The notes: generated by a model from the letters alone, not told the origin. A DNA stretch of 64,000 bases from Pseudomonas sediminis (GCF_039555755.1 NZ_CP154631.1:3596001-3660000); one strand, 5' to 3'. Positions 50,596 through 59,937 are shown, counted from the first letter of the stretch. Program-made: numbers and translations.

Positions 50596-51447
50596 TCAAC
50601 GCGCCATCCGCGCTGATACGAATATTGCGCTGACGATCAGCAGGCCGCCGGCCAGCATGCGCAGAGTCGGCTGCTCGCTGAACAGCCACCAGGCGAACAG
50701 AATCCCGTAGACCGGCTCCAGAGCGAAGATGACCGCCGTGGTGCGCGCCTTGAGCACGCGTAGGCTGGCGACGAACAGGCTGTGCGCCAGGCCCGTGCAA
50801 AAGATGCCGAGCATCGCCAGCCACAGCCAGTTTACCGGGCGCACGCTGGGCAGCAGTGGCCAGGCCAGCGGCAGGAAGCAGATCAGCACCGTGATGTTCT
50901 GGTACAGCGCAGCCTTCACCGGGTCGAGGCCACGTGTGCTGGCGCGGTTGAGCAGTGACAGTAGGGCGAACAAGAAGCCCGATAGCACGGCCCACAGCAG
51001 GCCGACGGTGGTGTCGCTGTCGAGACTGAATTCGGGCGTGACCAGAATCAGCCCCACGCATACCACGCCGACCATGGCGAACTCGCCGGGGCGGGTGCGC
51101 TCGCGAAACAGCAGGCCCTCCAGCAGGACGGTGAAGGCCGGGAAGCTGGCGAAGCCCAGGGTGGCGATGGCCACGCCGGAGACTTTCACCGCTTCGAAGA
51201 AGGTGACCCAATGCGTGCCCAGCAGCAAGCCGCTGAGTGCCAGCAGGGCCATCTGCCTCAGGCTAGGACGCACCGCATTGCGGCTGCGCCAGAGCGTGGC
51301 AGCCAGGCCCAGGGCGAGCACGGCAAAGAGTGCGCGGCCGCCTGCAATCATGTTCGGCGTGGTCGCCGCGAGTTTGCCGAAAATGCCCGACAGGCCGAAC
51401 AGCAGGGCACCCAGGTGAATCGCCAGCAGGGCGTTACGCTGCGTCAT
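50596..51447 (-). CDS. EamA/DMT-family transporter
   Basis: 283 residues with ten membrane helices in two EamA halves (MTQRNALLAIHLGALLFGLSGIFGKLAAT; second half ending AVIFALEPVYGILFAWWLFSEQPTLRMLAGG). Its ATG overlaps the stop of the upstream tRNA-binding-domain gene by four bases (ATGA), so the pair is co-translated. Substrate is unknown. Confidence 0.86.
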   Translation of the reverse strand: MTQRNALLAIHLGALLFGLSGIFGKLAATTPNMIAGGRALFAVLALGLAATLWRSRNAVRPSLRQMALLALSGLLLGTHWVTFFEAVKVSGVAIATLGFASFPAFTVLLEGLLFRERTRPGEFAMVGVVCVGLILVTPEFSLDSDTTVGLLWAVLSGFLFALLSLLNRASTRGLDPVKAALYQNITVLICFLPLAWPLLPSVRPVNWLWLAMLGIFCTGLAHSLFVASLRVLKARTTAVIFALEPVYGILFAWWLFSEQPTLRMLAGGLLIVSAIFVSARMAR

Positions 51448-51779
51448 GCCAGGCGCGCACCGTTGGGCAGTGGCTGGTCGAAACCTGCCAGGACGACGCG
51501 GTTCTCGCTGTCATAGACACCGGTGACCAGCACCTCCGAGCGCACCCCGGCGATTCGTTTAGGGGCGAAGTTGCAGACGCACAGCACCTGACGACCAATC
51601 AGCGCGTCGCAATCGTAATGCGCGGTGATTTGGGCGCTGGAGGTCTTGATGCCCAGTTCGCCGAGATCGACTTCCAGCACGTAGGCTGGCTTCAGCGCTT
51701 TTTCATTGGGACGAGCGTTGCGAATGGTGCCGACGCGCAGCTCCACCTTCTCGAAATCCTGCCATTCGATGGTTTGCAT
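51444..51779 (-). CDS. tRNA-binding-domain (CsaA/YgjH-like) protein
   Basis: 111 residues: MQTIEWQDFEKVELRVGTIRNARPNEKALKPAYVLEVDLGELGIKTS is a stand-alone EMAP-type OB fold with the KVELRVG motif. CNFAPKRIAGVRSEVLVTG matches the MetRS C-terminal and CsaA families. CsaA-like proteins bind tRNA or act as weak chaperones; the role here is unproven. The stop overlaps the start of the downstream DMT gene. Confidence 0.88.
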   Translation of the reverse strand: MQTIEWQDFEKVELRVGTIRNARPNEKALKPAYVLEVDLGELGIKTSSAQITAHYDCDALIGRQVLCVCNFAPKRIAGVRSEVLVTGVYDSENRVVLAGFDQPLPNGARLA

Positions 51780-51931
51780 AAGGTACTCCTTCGATGATGT
51801 GGCGCAGTCTAGGGCCGCGCGCGATAGCTGTCTGTCGCGGGAGTGGTGAGTTTTGTCGCCAGGCTATCGAGGAAAGGTGCGGGCATCGTTAACGGCCGGA
51901 TGCCCGGTGCACCCTACGGTTCGTGTGCTTG

Positions 51932-52678
51932 TTAACGCGTGCGGCGCAATTGCCGTGGCGTTATGCCCAGGTGGCGTGAGAGGGCGGCGGTGAAGGCGCT
52001 TTGCGAGCTGTAACCGACCCGTGCGGCGATTTCGCCAACCGCCAGGTCGCTGCCACGCAACAGCTGTTCGGCGAGTTGCAGGCGCCGTTGGCGAATATGT
52101 TCCATCGGCGTGCGCCCGGTCTCGGCGAGGAAACGCGCATGGAAGCGCGCTACCGACAGACCGGCCAGGCGTGCCAGATCCGCCACCTGCAGCGGATGCG
52201 CTGCGTGCTGTTCGATATAGCGATTCAGGGCTGTCAGCGGCAAGCCGGTCGTCTCTGCGTGCTGGCGGCTGCAGGCCAGGCTGCCGAGCAGCAAGGCCGC
52301 ACCCTGGCTAGCGATGATTGGATCATTGATCGGGCTGCTGGCCAGCCAGTTGAGTAGCTGCCCCTGCGAGGGATCGAGTTGCAGTGCGTTGGGTTTGTCC
52401 AACAGACGCTGGATGTCGCTCGCATGGTGGCCAAGCTGGCGCTCCAGCCAGTCATTGGCCGGCAGGTCCAGCACCAGGCATTGGCTGCCACGCGGGCTGC
52501 CGCAGGTATGGCGCGCTTCGGCTGGTACCACGGCCAGGTGATGGCGCAGTACCTGACTGCCCTGGCCGTCCACTTCGAATTGCAGCTCGCCCGCCAAGCC
52601 GAACACCAGTTGCGCGTGGTCGTGGCTATGGCTGAGCACTTCGTGGCTGTAGTGACGCAGGGACATGATCGGGAGCAT
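51932..52678 (-). CDS. AraC-family regulator with cupin sensor domain
   Basis: 248 residues from ATG 52678 (AGGAAA precedes it). The N-terminal cupin (LRHYSHEVLSHSHDHAQLVFGLAGELQFEVDG) has the His-rich pattern of small-molecule sensors. The C-terminal pair of helix-turn-helix motifs is complete: LQVADLARLAGLSVARFHARF and LAVGEIAARVGYSSQSAFTAALSRHLGITPRQLR. Target genes are not obvious; the divergent neighbour is the phosphoesterase gene 134 bases away. Confidence 0.88.
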   Translation of the reverse strand: MLPIMSLRHYSHEVLSHSHDHAQLVFGLAGELQFEVDGQGSQVLRHHLAVVPAEARHTCGSPRGSQCLVLDLPANDWLERQLGHHASDIQRLLDKPNALQLDPSQGQLLNWLASSPINDPIIASQGAALLLGSLACSRQHAETTGLPLTALNRYIEQHAAHPLQVADLARLAGLSVARFHARFLAETGRTPMEHIRQRRLQLAEQLLRGSDLAVGEIAARVGYSSQSAFTAALSRHLGITPRQLRRTR

Positions 52679-52812
52679 GGTGGTTTCCTCGGCAACCGCC
52701 GCAGTGTAACGCCTGGGCCGGGGCGATGCTGCGTCATCGAACGGTCTTTTTCCCGTCACAAGCCTTTCACCGCAACGCCTCAAGCTCGACTAAACCCAGC
52801 CGGAGGTCGCCC

Positions 52813-53625
52813 ATGACCAGCGCTCAGCTCGCCAAGCCCAGCCGCAAGCAACGTGTCCGCACCCTGTGGATTTCCGACGTGCATCTCGGTACGCGTGATT
52901 GCCAGGCCGAGCACCTGGCAGCGTTTCTCAAGCGTTACCACGCCGACCGTATCTACCTGGTAGGCGACATCATCGATGGTTGGAAGCTGCGTGGCGGCAT
53001 CTACTGGCCGCAGGCGCACACCAATGTGATCCGCCGCCTGCTGACCATGAGCAAGCGCGGCACCGAGGTGATCTACGTCACCGGCAACCACGACGAGTTC
53101 CTGCGTCGCTACTCCAGCCTGCTGCTGGGCAATATCCAGCTGGTCGACGAGGCCGTGCACGTCACGGCCGATGGCCGGCAACTGCTGGTCATCCACGGCG
53201 ATCAGTTCGATGTGATTACCCGCTATCACCGCTGGCTGGCCTTTCTCGGCGACTCGGCCTACGAGTTCACCCTGACCCTCAATCGCTGGCTCAATCACTG
53301 GCGCAGCCGCTGGGGCTATGGCTACTGGTCGCTGTCGGCGTACCTCAAGCACAAGGTCAAGACCGCGGTGAACTTCATCAGCGACTTTGAGGAGGCCATC
53401 GCTCACGAGTGCGTCAAGCGCGGCCTGCAGGGCGTGGTCTGCGGCCATATTCACCATGCCGAGATTCGCCAGGTGAGTGGTGTGGAATACATGAACTGCG
53501 GCGACTGGGTGGAATCCTGCACAGCACTGATCGAGCACTGGGATGGGCAGATCGAGCTCTATCGTCTGGCCGAGGCGCAACTGGCCAGCGAGGAGCGGGC
53601 CGTCGCCCTCGAGACCGGCGCATGA
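52813..53625 (+). CDS. LpxH-like calcineurin-type metallophosphoesterase
   Basis: 270 residues from ATG 52813, with GGAGG 7 bases before it. All five metal motifs are present: SDVHLG, GDIIDGW, GNHDEF, HGDQFD and GHIHHA. The family includes UDP-2,3-diacylglucosamine hydrolases, but this longer branch (WLNHWRSRWGYGYWSLSAYLKHKVK insert) is separate from true LpxH. The stop overlaps the next gene's start (ATGA), so it works with that glycosyltransferase. A role in envelope lipid or sugar modification is inferred. Confidence 0.83.
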   Translation: MTSAQLAKPSRKQRVRTLWISDVHLGTRDCQAEHLAAFLKRYHADRIYLVGDIIDGWKLRGGIYWPQAHTNVIRRLLTMSKRGTEVIYVTGNHDEFLRRYSSLLLGNIQLVDEAVHVTADGRQLLVIHGDQFDVITRYHRWLAFLGDSAYEFTLTLNRWLNHWRSRWGYGYWSLSAYLKHKVKTAVNFISDFEEAIAHECVKRGLQGVVCGHIHHAEIRQVSGVEYMNCGDWVESCTALIEHWDGQIELYRLAEAQLASEERAVALETGA

Positions 53626-54650
53626 GGATACTGATCGTCTCCGACGCCTGGGCGCCTCAGGTCAATGGTGTGGTCACCAGCCTGGCCGCGCTGGTCGGCG
53701 AACTGCGTGGGTTGGGTCATCAGGTCAAGCTGCTGTCGCCCGCCGATTTTCGCGCCGTGCCGTGCCCCACTTATCCGGAGATTCCGCTGGTGTGGGATCT
53801 GTGGCGCGTCGGTGCGGCGATTCGCAACTTTCGTCCTGACTGCGTGCACCTCGCTACCGAGGGGCCGTTGGGGTGGGCAGCGCGGCGTTGGCTGGTCAAG
53901 CGTGGGCTGGCGTTTTCCACGGCGATCCATACGCGCTTCCCGGAGTACGTCAGCACACGCTGGCCGTGGATTGCGCCGCGTTGGGGTTATGCCTTCCTGC
54001 GCTTTTTTCATCGCCCCAGCCAAGCCGTGCTGGTGACCACCGAGCGTTTGCGTGAAGAGTTCGCCGGCTGGGCTCTGCAACGGCTGCAATTGTGGCGCAA
54101 AGGTGTGGACACCCGACTGTTTCGGCCGGACGAGACGCGCCTCCGACCTGTGCGACCGGTGTTTCTCTACGTCGGACGCATCGCCCCGGAAAAGAACCTG
54201 CAGGCCTTTCTCAATCTGGACCTGCCCGGCGAGAAACGCGTGGTCGGTGACGGACCGCAGCGCGAGGCGTTGCAGCAGCAATATCCGTTGGTGCGTTTTC
54301 TCGGCTACCGCCATGGCCAGGCGTTGGCCGAAATCTATCAGCAGGCCTCGGTGCTGGTCTTTCCTTCGCGTACCGATACCTATGGCCTGGTGATGCTGGA
54401 AGCACTGGCATGCGGTACGCCGGTGGCTGCGTTTCCGGTGGCCGGGCCACTGGATGTGCTGCAGCAGGGGGGCAGTGGAGTGATGGCCGAGGATCTGCAA
54501 GCCGCCTGCCTGGCGGCGCTGGAGCTGGACCGGGGGCGTTGCGCAGAACTGGCGGCAGCGCAGTCCTGGCGCGCATCGGCGCTGGAGTTTCTGGCGTTGC
54601 AGCCGTTGATCGACGGTGAGCCAGTGTTGACCGAGGCAATGGAGGTTTAG
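53622..54650 (+). CDS. GT4-family glycosyltransferase
   Basis: 342 residues: MRILIVSDAWAPQVNGVVTSL is the classic GT-B N-terminus of mannosyl/glucosyl lipid transferases. YVGRIAPEKNLQAFL opens the nucleotide-sugar half, and FPSRTDTYGLVMLEALACGTPV is the EX7E-like donor site (E at the second position of LEALACG). It overlaps the upstream phosphoesterase by four bases. Similar proteins add sugars to diacylglycerol or phosphatidylinositol; the acceptor here is not known. Confidence 0.87.
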   Translation: MRILIVSDAWAPQVNGVVTSLAALVGELRGLGHQVKLLSPADFRAVPCPTYPEIPLVWDLWRVGAAIRNFRPDCVHLATEGPLGWAARRWLVKRGLAFSTAIHTRFPEYVSTRWPWIAPRWGYAFLRFFHRPSQAVLVTTERLREEFAGWALQRLQLWRKGVDTRLFRPDETRLRPVRPVFLYVGRIAPEKNLQAFLNLDLPGEKRVVGDGPQREALQQQYPLVRFLGYRHGQALAEIYQQASVLVFPSRTDTYGLVMLEALACGTPVAAFPVAGPLDVLQQGGSGVMAEDLQAACLAALELDRGRCAELAAAQSWRASALEFLALQPLIDGEPVLTEAMEV

Positions 54651-54790
54651 GGCGTACCGGGACGCCGGCCGCTCGGAAGCAGTACGCCGTTGGATCTGTG
54701 CCACACCAAAGAACGGCGGACTGTTCGCTGGCGCTCCTGAGTACGCCCTACTGGTTGGATCTCGGGCGTTCCGCTCCGCCCTACGAGCGG
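54651..54790. repeat. Cluster of GTACGCC half-palindromes
   Basis: The 154-base gap holds GGCGTAC at 54651, an AGTACGCC near 54682 and GAGTACGCCCTAC near 54739, plus GGGCGTTCCGCTCCGCCCTACG. These are the same motif as the palindrome at 13617-13640, so the gap looks like a decayed REP pair. No gene is seen. Confidence 0.42.
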
Positions 54791-54804
54791 GCGCCGTCTC
54801 GATC

Positions 54805-56193
54805 TTACAGAATGACCTTGTCGCGAAGCTTTTCGGCGGCCTGGTTGAGTGCCTGGATCACCCGTTCCTTGTCGAAGTTCTGAATACCGTTGGTGTCCAG
54901 GTACATGGAGAAGCCCGGTAGTTCGTGCTCGACGTAGCTGGAGGTGGCACCCAGGTCGCGGCGGAAGTCCACCACCTGGTAGATCTGTACCGGGCGGGTG
55001 AAGCCCTTGACCGTGATCTGGCCCTTGTCGCGGCACATGATCACGTCCTTGACCAGCGAATAGGTCTCGTGGGAGATCAGGATCTCGCCGGATTCGGCGG
55101 CGCTCTCCAGACGGCTGGCGAGGTTCACGTCGCGGCCAATGATGGTGTAATCCATGCGCGTGTCGGCGCCGAAGTTGCCCACCGTGCAGTAGCCGGTGTT
55201 GAGGCCCATGCGAATTTCCAGTGGTTTGGTGATGCCTTGGGCGCGCCACTGTTGGCGCAGCACCTTCATGTGCTTGCGCATGGCGATGGCCATGGAAACC
55301 GCTGCGACCGCATCCTTCTTGGCGCCATTGCTGCTGGGGTCGCCGAAGAACACCATGACGCAGTCACCGATGAACTTGTCGATGGTGCCGCCGTATTTCA
55401 GGGTGATCTTCGACATTTCATTGAGGTAGGTGTTGAGCAGGTCGGTCAGCGCCTCGGCTTCCAGCTCTTCCGACAGTTCGGTGAAGCCCTTGATGTCGGA
55501 GAAAAACACCGTGAGCTTCTTGCGCTGGGTTTCCAGGCGCACGCTTTTCTTGCCGGTGAAGATCGACTCCCACACCTGCGGTGACAGGTATTTCGCCAGG
55601 TTGCGCGCCAGGCGTGCGGCCTTTTCCTGCTCGCGCTTGATCTCGCTGCGCACCTGGGCCAGGCGCAGGCCTTGCTGGTTGACGAAATAAGCGGTGATGC
55701 AGATGTACAGGGTGGCGAAGAGGATGCTGACCAGCGTCACCAGCGTTGGAGTGTCGGTATTGGGATGAACGCCCACCAGCGCGGCGCACAGTGCCATGCC
55801 GCTGCTGGCCACCAGCAGCGACAGGCCAAGATAACGCAGCCCACCGATGACCAGTGCGCTGAAACACAGGATCAGTAGGAACATCAGGCTGGGTACGACG
55901 GAGAAGCTCAGCAGCACGCAGGACGCGCCTGCGTGCAGGGCGTCGACGAATAGCAGGGCCAGGTCGGTCTGCTGCGGATAGTCGCGCTTGAAACGGCGGC
56001 TGAGATTGTGCGCCAGATGGGGATAGAGCAGGGCGTAGGGTACCATCCACAGGATGTCGTAGCCGAAGTGTCCCACGTAGGTGCCGGCGGCAATACTGGC
56101 AGCCGTGGCGATATAGGCCAGCACGCGCGAATAGTATTCACGCAACGGCGGCGTCGGCAGCCCGTTGGCACGGCTGGGGGTTGCTGGCTTCAT
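54805..56193 (-). CDS. cyaB: CyaB-type class III adenylate cyclase with MASE2 membrane domain
   Basis: 462 residues from ATG 56193 (P. aeruginosa CyaB has nearly the same length as I recall). The N-terminal MASE2 domain (about 20-190) has six helices (YYSRVLAYIATAASIAAGTYVGHFGYDILW). The cyclase domain has the metal-binding FFSDIKGFT and GDCVMVFFGDP, and IIGRDVNLASRLES for catalysis. It makes cAMP, which activates Vfr in Pseudomonas and controls virulence and pili. An upstream in-frame ATG at 56313 gives a low-complexity extension and is rejected. The HD-domain gene lies upstream on the same strand. Confidence 0.92.
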   Translation of the reverse strand: MKPATPSRANGLPTPPLREYYSRVLAYIATAASIAAGTYVGHFGYDILWMVPYALLYPHLAHNLSRRFKRDYPQQTDLALLFVDALHAGASCVLLSFSVVPSLMFLLILCFSALVIGGLRYLGLSLLVASSGMALCAALVGVHPNTDTPTLVTLVSILFATLYICITAYFVNQQGLRLAQVRSEIKREQEKAARLARNLAKYLSPQVWESIFTGKKSVRLETQRKKLTVFFSDIKGFTELSEELEAEALTDLLNTYLNEMSKITLKYGGTIDKFIGDCVMVFFGDPSSNGAKKDAVAAVSMAIAMRKHMKVLRQQWRAQGITKPLEIRMGLNTGYCTVGNFGADTRMDYTIIGRDVNLASRLESAAESGEILISHETYSLVKDVIMCRDKGQITVKGFTRPVQIYQVVDFRRDLGATSSYVEHELPGFSMYLDTNGIQNFDKERVIQALNQAAEKLRDKVIL

Positions 56194-56351
56194 CTGCTGG
56201 AACTGTCCCTGCTGGATTTCTGGCGCCTCTACTGGACGCCTGGCTGGTCGGCAAGACCTGAGCCAGAGGCTCGCTGGGCGGCGATCATAACCAAGGGGGC
56301 GGCGGCCAGCCAAGCACGACCGTCGAACGGTGGCGCAGCAGAGGCCAGCGG

Positions 56352-56939
56352 TCAGGTGCTGGTGCTGTCCATGGCGGCCTGGTAGATGGAAATCTTCGGT
56401 CGGGCGAACACGCGCTGCAGCATGGGTTCGAAGAAACTTAGCGGCAAGCTTTCGTAGTCGGGGTCGAAGGCAGCCGCGTCGTACTTGGCACAGAAATCGA
56501 TGGTCGCCTGGTATTGCGGGTGGTCCTTGAATTGCTCGCGCAGGTGGCGATCCATGCCCAGGTGGTGGAAGAAGTAATAGCCCTGGAAGATGCCGTGTTT
56601 CTCCACCATCCAGTGGTTCTCGGCACTGACGAAAGGTTTGAGGATGGCCGCGGCGATGTCTGGGTGGTTGTAGCTGCCGAGCGTATCGCCAATATCGTGC
56701 AGCAGCGCGCAGATCACGTACTCCTCGTCACGGCCGTCGCGATGGGCGCGGCTGGCGGTCTGCAGCGAGTGGGTCAGGCGGTCGACCGGAAAACCACCGA
56801 AATCGCCGTCGAGCAGGCGCAGGTGGGCGAGGATGCGAGCGGGCAGTTCGGCGGCGTAGGCGGCGAAGTCCTGAGCGATGATGGCCCAATCCTCGGCCTG
56901 GCCGTCTCGCATATGGGTGAAGCGGGCTCGGCTATTCAT
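56352..56939 (-). CDS. HD-domain protein, PhnZ/MIOX-like
   Basis: 195 residues. The metal-binding HD superfamily pattern is seen: HSLQTASRAHRDGRDEEYVICALLHDIGDTLGSYNH, then VEKHGIFQGYYFFHHLG. The spacing resembles the mixed-valence iron oxygenases PhnZ and myo-inositol oxygenase rather than dGTPases, but this is inference from the HDIGD context and the trailing His pair. It lies between an Mpo1-like gene (67 bases upstream) and cyaB (158 bases downstream), all leftward. Substrate is unknown. Confidence 0.78.
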   Translation of the reverse strand: MNSRARFTHMRDGQAEDWAIIAQDFAAYAAELPARILAHLRLLDGDFGGFPVDRLTHSLQTASRAHRDGRDEEYVICALLHDIGDTLGSYNHPDIAAAILKPFVSAENHWMVEKHGIFQGYYFFHHLGMDRHLREQFKDHPQYQATIDFCAKYDAAAFDPDYESLPLSFFEPMLQRVFARPKISIYQAAMDSTST

Positions 56940-57006
56940 GGCATTTCTCGTTCTTGTTGTTCTGGGGCATGACGGTCAACCTTGCTGCGGTACGTGTGGC
57001 TGCGGG

Positions 57007-57324
57007 CTAGAAGCGGATACGGCCGGTAAAGGCATCCTTGAGCATCACCCAGTCGCCCATCAGGCTATACAGCGGGTAATCGAAGGTCGCCGGGCGGTTC
57101 TTCTCGAAGATGAAGTGGCCGATCCAGGCGAAGCCGTAACCGGCCAGAGGCATGGCCAGCAGCCACAGCCATTGTTGGGTAAGCAGGGCATAGGCGAGGA
57201 TCGTCAGCACCAGCAGGCTGCCGACGTAATGCAGGCGGCGGCACACGGGGTTGCTGTGCTCCTGCAGGTAGTAGGGATAGAACTCGGCGAAGCTCTGGTA
57301 GCGCTCGGTAGTCTGGGCGGTCAT
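57007..57324 (-). CDS. Mpo1-like (DUF962) membrane dioxygenase
   Basis: 105 residues from ATG 57324, with a perfect AGGAGG before it. YQSFAEFYPYYLQEHSNPVCRRLHYVGS and GYGFAWIGHFIFEKNRPATFDYPLYSL hold the conserved His residues of the yeast Mpo1 family, which binds iron and oxidises 2-hydroxy fatty acids. Two to three membrane helices lie between them. The bacterial role is untested. It is the first of three leftward genes ending with cyaB. Confidence 0.84.
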   Translation of the reverse strand: MTAQTTERYQSFAEFYPYYLQEHSNPVCRRLHYVGSLLVLTILAYALLTQQWLWLLAMPLAGYGFAWIGHFIFEKNRPATFDYPLYSLMGDWVMLKDAFTGRIRF

Positions 57325-57454
57325 GGCGCACCTCCTGTTATTGTCTCGGTTGAGTGTAGGGTGGCTGTCTCCATCGGCCACTGACTTAAAGTGCCAGTCT
57401 AGTATCCTTGCGCCGCCAACCATGGCCTTGCTGATTGATCATAAGAACAAGACG

Positions 57455-58468
57455 ATGAGTGAAAGAACCACCTCCTCCAACTGGGCATTGGCCATCGTGC
57501 AGGCGCTGGAGCTGGGCGGCGTCGACTGCGTCAGCCTGTTCGCCGAGCTGGGCATGGAGTACGCCGCGCTGAACGATCCGGATGCACGTTTTCCGCAGGA
57601 CGGCATGACCCGCCTGTGGCAGCGCGCGGTGGCGTTGTCAGGCAACCCGGCGATCGGCCTGAACATGGCGCAGGTGGTACGTCCGGCGTCCTTCCATGTG
57701 GTGGGTTACGCGCTGATGTCCAGCCGCAACCTGCGTGATGGTTTCACTCGTCTGGTGCGCTATCAGCGCATTATTGGTGAAGGGGCGGACCTGAACTTCC
57801 TGCCGCAACCCGACGGCTACGCGCTGACCCTGGCCATTCATGGCGACCGTTTGCCGCCGGCACGGCAGAGCGCGGAGGCTTCGATGGCCTACTGCCTGGC
57901 GTTCTGCCGTTGGATGACCGGCAAGTTGATCCGGCCGCGTGAAATTCGTCTGCAAGGCCCGGCCCCCGCTGATCTGGCGCCTTATCAGCAGGTGTTCCAG
58001 GCGCCGCTCAAGTTCAACGCCGAGCACTATGGGCTGATCTTCGAGCGTGCTGATCTGGAGACGCCGCTGCCCAGTGCCAATGAGGCGTTGGCACAACTGC
58101 ATGATCGTTTTGCTGGCGAGTACCTGGCGCGTTTCTGCAGTAGCCGTGTCACCCATCAGGCGCGCCAGGTGCTGTGCCGCCTGTTGCCGCAGGGCGAGCC
58201 ACGCCGTGAGGTGGTGGCGCAGGCGCTGCATCTGTCGCAGCGCACCTTGCAGCGACGCCTGCAGGAGGAGGGCACCAGCTATCAGCAACTGCTCGACGAC
58301 ACGCGCCGAGAGCTGGCCGAACAGTATCTTGGCCAGGTCGACCTGACGCTGCTGGAGGTCGCCTATCTGCTGGGCTTTGCCGACCCGAGCAACTTCTTCA
58401 GGGCGTTTCGCCGCTGGTTCGGAGAAACGCCTGGTGAGTATCGCAGTCGCCGTGGACTGGCCGGTTAA
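57455..58468 (+). CDS. AraC-family regulator of the OruR/Arabinose_bd type
   Basis: 337 residues from ATG 57455; ATG 57422 would add 11 residues and neither has a clear ribosome site. The N-terminal domain (about 1-200, ALAIVQALELGGVDCVSLFAELGMEYAALNDPDARFP) belongs to the ligand-binding family of AraC-like regulators such as OruR. The C-terminal DNA-binding domain has EVVAQALHLSQRTLQRRLQEEGTSYQQLL and LLEVAYLLGFADPSNFFRAFRRWFGETPGEYR. Ligand and targets are unknown. It is divergent from the Mpo1-like gene. Confidence 0.85.
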   Translation: MSERTTSSNWALAIVQALELGGVDCVSLFAELGMEYAALNDPDARFPQDGMTRLWQRAVALSGNPAIGLNMAQVVRPASFHVVGYALMSSRNLRDGFTRLVRYQRIIGEGADLNFLPQPDGYALTLAIHGDRLPPARQSAEASMAYCLAFCRWMTGKLIRPREIRLQGPAPADLAPYQQVFQAPLKFNAEHYGLIFERADLETPLPSANEALAQLHDRFAGEYLARFCSSRVTHQARQVLCRLLPQGEPRREVVAQALHLSQRTLQRRLQEEGTSYQQLLDDTRRELAEQYLGQVDLTLLEVAYLLGFADPSNFFRAFRRWFGETPGEYRSRRGLAG

Positions 58469-58482
58469 GGTCCGTCAACCAC

Positions 58483-59937
58483 TCAATGGCGCCAGAAGGC
58501 GGGGAACAACAGCACCAGCACCGTGAGGATTTCCAGGCGCCCGAGCAGCATACCCAGGCTCAGTAGCCACTTGGCCGTATCGGGGATGGTGGCGTAGTTG
58601 CCGGCCGGGCCGACCATCTCGCCCATGCCCGGGCCAACACCGGAGACCATTGCGGCAGCGCCGGTCAGCGCAGTGATCCAGTCCACGCCGCACATCGCTA
58701 CTGCCAGGGCCAGCGTGGCGATGGTGATGGTGTAGAAGAAGGCGAAGGCCAGGATCGAACGAACGATGTCTTCATCCAGCCGGTGATGGTTGTACTGCTG
58801 CTTGATCACGGCGCGCGGGTGGATGAGCTGCTTGAGGTTGGCCTTGAGCAGGATGTAGGCGACCTGGAAACGGAAGATCTTCAGACCGCCTGCGGTAGAG
58901 CCGGAGCACCCGCCAACGAAGCCAAGGTAGAAGAACATCATGCTGGCGAAGGGGCCCCACAGGTGGTAATCACCCACGGCGAAGCCGGTGGTGCTCATGA
59001 TCGAGGTAATGTTCACCGCCACCAGGCGTAGTGCATCGAGCCAATACAGGTCGGTGGTGAACCATTTCCAGCCAGCCAGCACGAACCAGCTACCCACCAG
59101 CAGCAGCAGAAAGCCACGCACTTGCGCATCGCGAATCAGTGCGCGGTAGTTGCCACGTAACGTGCTGACGTAGAGCACGAACGGCAGGCTGCCGAGCACC
59201 ATCACCACGATGGCGACCCAGTGAACCGCAGGCTGTTGCCATTTACCCAGCGACGCGTCCGAGGTGGAGAAACCACCGGTGGCGATCGCCGACATGGCGT
59301 GGTTGATCGCATCGAACACGCCCATGCCTGCCAACCAGAAGGCCAGTACGGCGAAGGTGCTGAGGCCGACGTAGGCCAGCACCATGTACTTGGCGACCAT
59401 GTGCGAGCGCGGCATGACCTTTTCCGAACGGTCCGAGGACTCGGTCTGGAACAGGCGCATGCCACCGATACGCAGGATCGGCAAGATCGCCACGGCCATG
59501 CCGATGAAGCCGATGCCGCCCAGCCAGTGCAGCAGCGAACGCCAGATCAGCGTGCCGGGCGACATGTCGTCGAGGCCGCTGAATACGGTGGCGCCGGTGG
59601 CGGTAATGCCGGACATGCTCTCGAAGTAAGCGTCGGTAATGCTTGCGCGTTCGGCGAACATGAATGGCAGCGCAGCGAAGATCGATACCATCACCCAGCT
59701 CGACACCGTCAGCATGTACATGTCGCGTGGGCGCAGTTGCGTCTGTTTGGGTCTGCCCTGGGCGATCATGGCGATGCCGACGAGTGCGGTGATCAGGCTC
59801 GACCAGAGGAAGGCATTGATCTTCTGTGGCTGCTCGAAAATCAACAGGGTGATCACCGGCACCAGCATGCTCAGTGCCAGAGTGATGAGGAAAATGCCGT
59901 TGATGAAGGCGAGGATGCGCAGGCTGGCTAAAGGCAT
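58483..59937 (-). CDS. trkH: TrkH potassium transporter subunit, copy 2
   Basis: 484 residues and ten or more membrane helices. The four pore loops with their selectivity-filter glycines can be read: SGITATGATV, SAIATGGFST, IMSTTGFAVGD and SGVGPGMGEMVG. It moves potassium inward with TrkA as the cytoplasmic gate; trkA is not in the window. It starts three bases after the stop of the first copy, so both are co-transcribed. By eye about two-thirds of its residues match copy 1. P4 differs (SGVGPGMG versus CNVGPGLG). Confidence 0.92.
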   Translation of the reverse strand: MPLASLRILAFINGIFLITLALSMLVPVITLLIFEQPQKINAFLWSSLITALVGIAMIAQGRPKQTQLRPRDMYMLTVSSWVMVSIFAALPFMFAERASITDAYFESMSGITATGATVFSGLDDMSPGTLIWRSLLHWLGGIGFIGMAVAILPILRIGGMRLFQTESSDRSEKVMPRSHMVAKYMVLAYVGLSTFAVLAFWLAGMGVFDAINHAMSAIATGGFSTSDASLGKWQQPAVHWVAIVVMVLGSLPFVLYVSTLRGNYRALIRDAQVRGFLLLLVGSWFVLAGWKWFTTDLYWLDALRLVAVNITSIMSTTGFAVGDYHLWGPFASMMFFYLGFVGGCSGSTAGGLKIFRFQVAYILLKANLKQLIHPRAVIKQQYNHHRLDEDIVRSILAFAFFYTITIATLALAVAMCGVDWITALTGAAAMVSGVGPGMGEMVGPAGNYATIPDTAKWLLSLGMLLGRLEILTVLVLLFPAFWRH

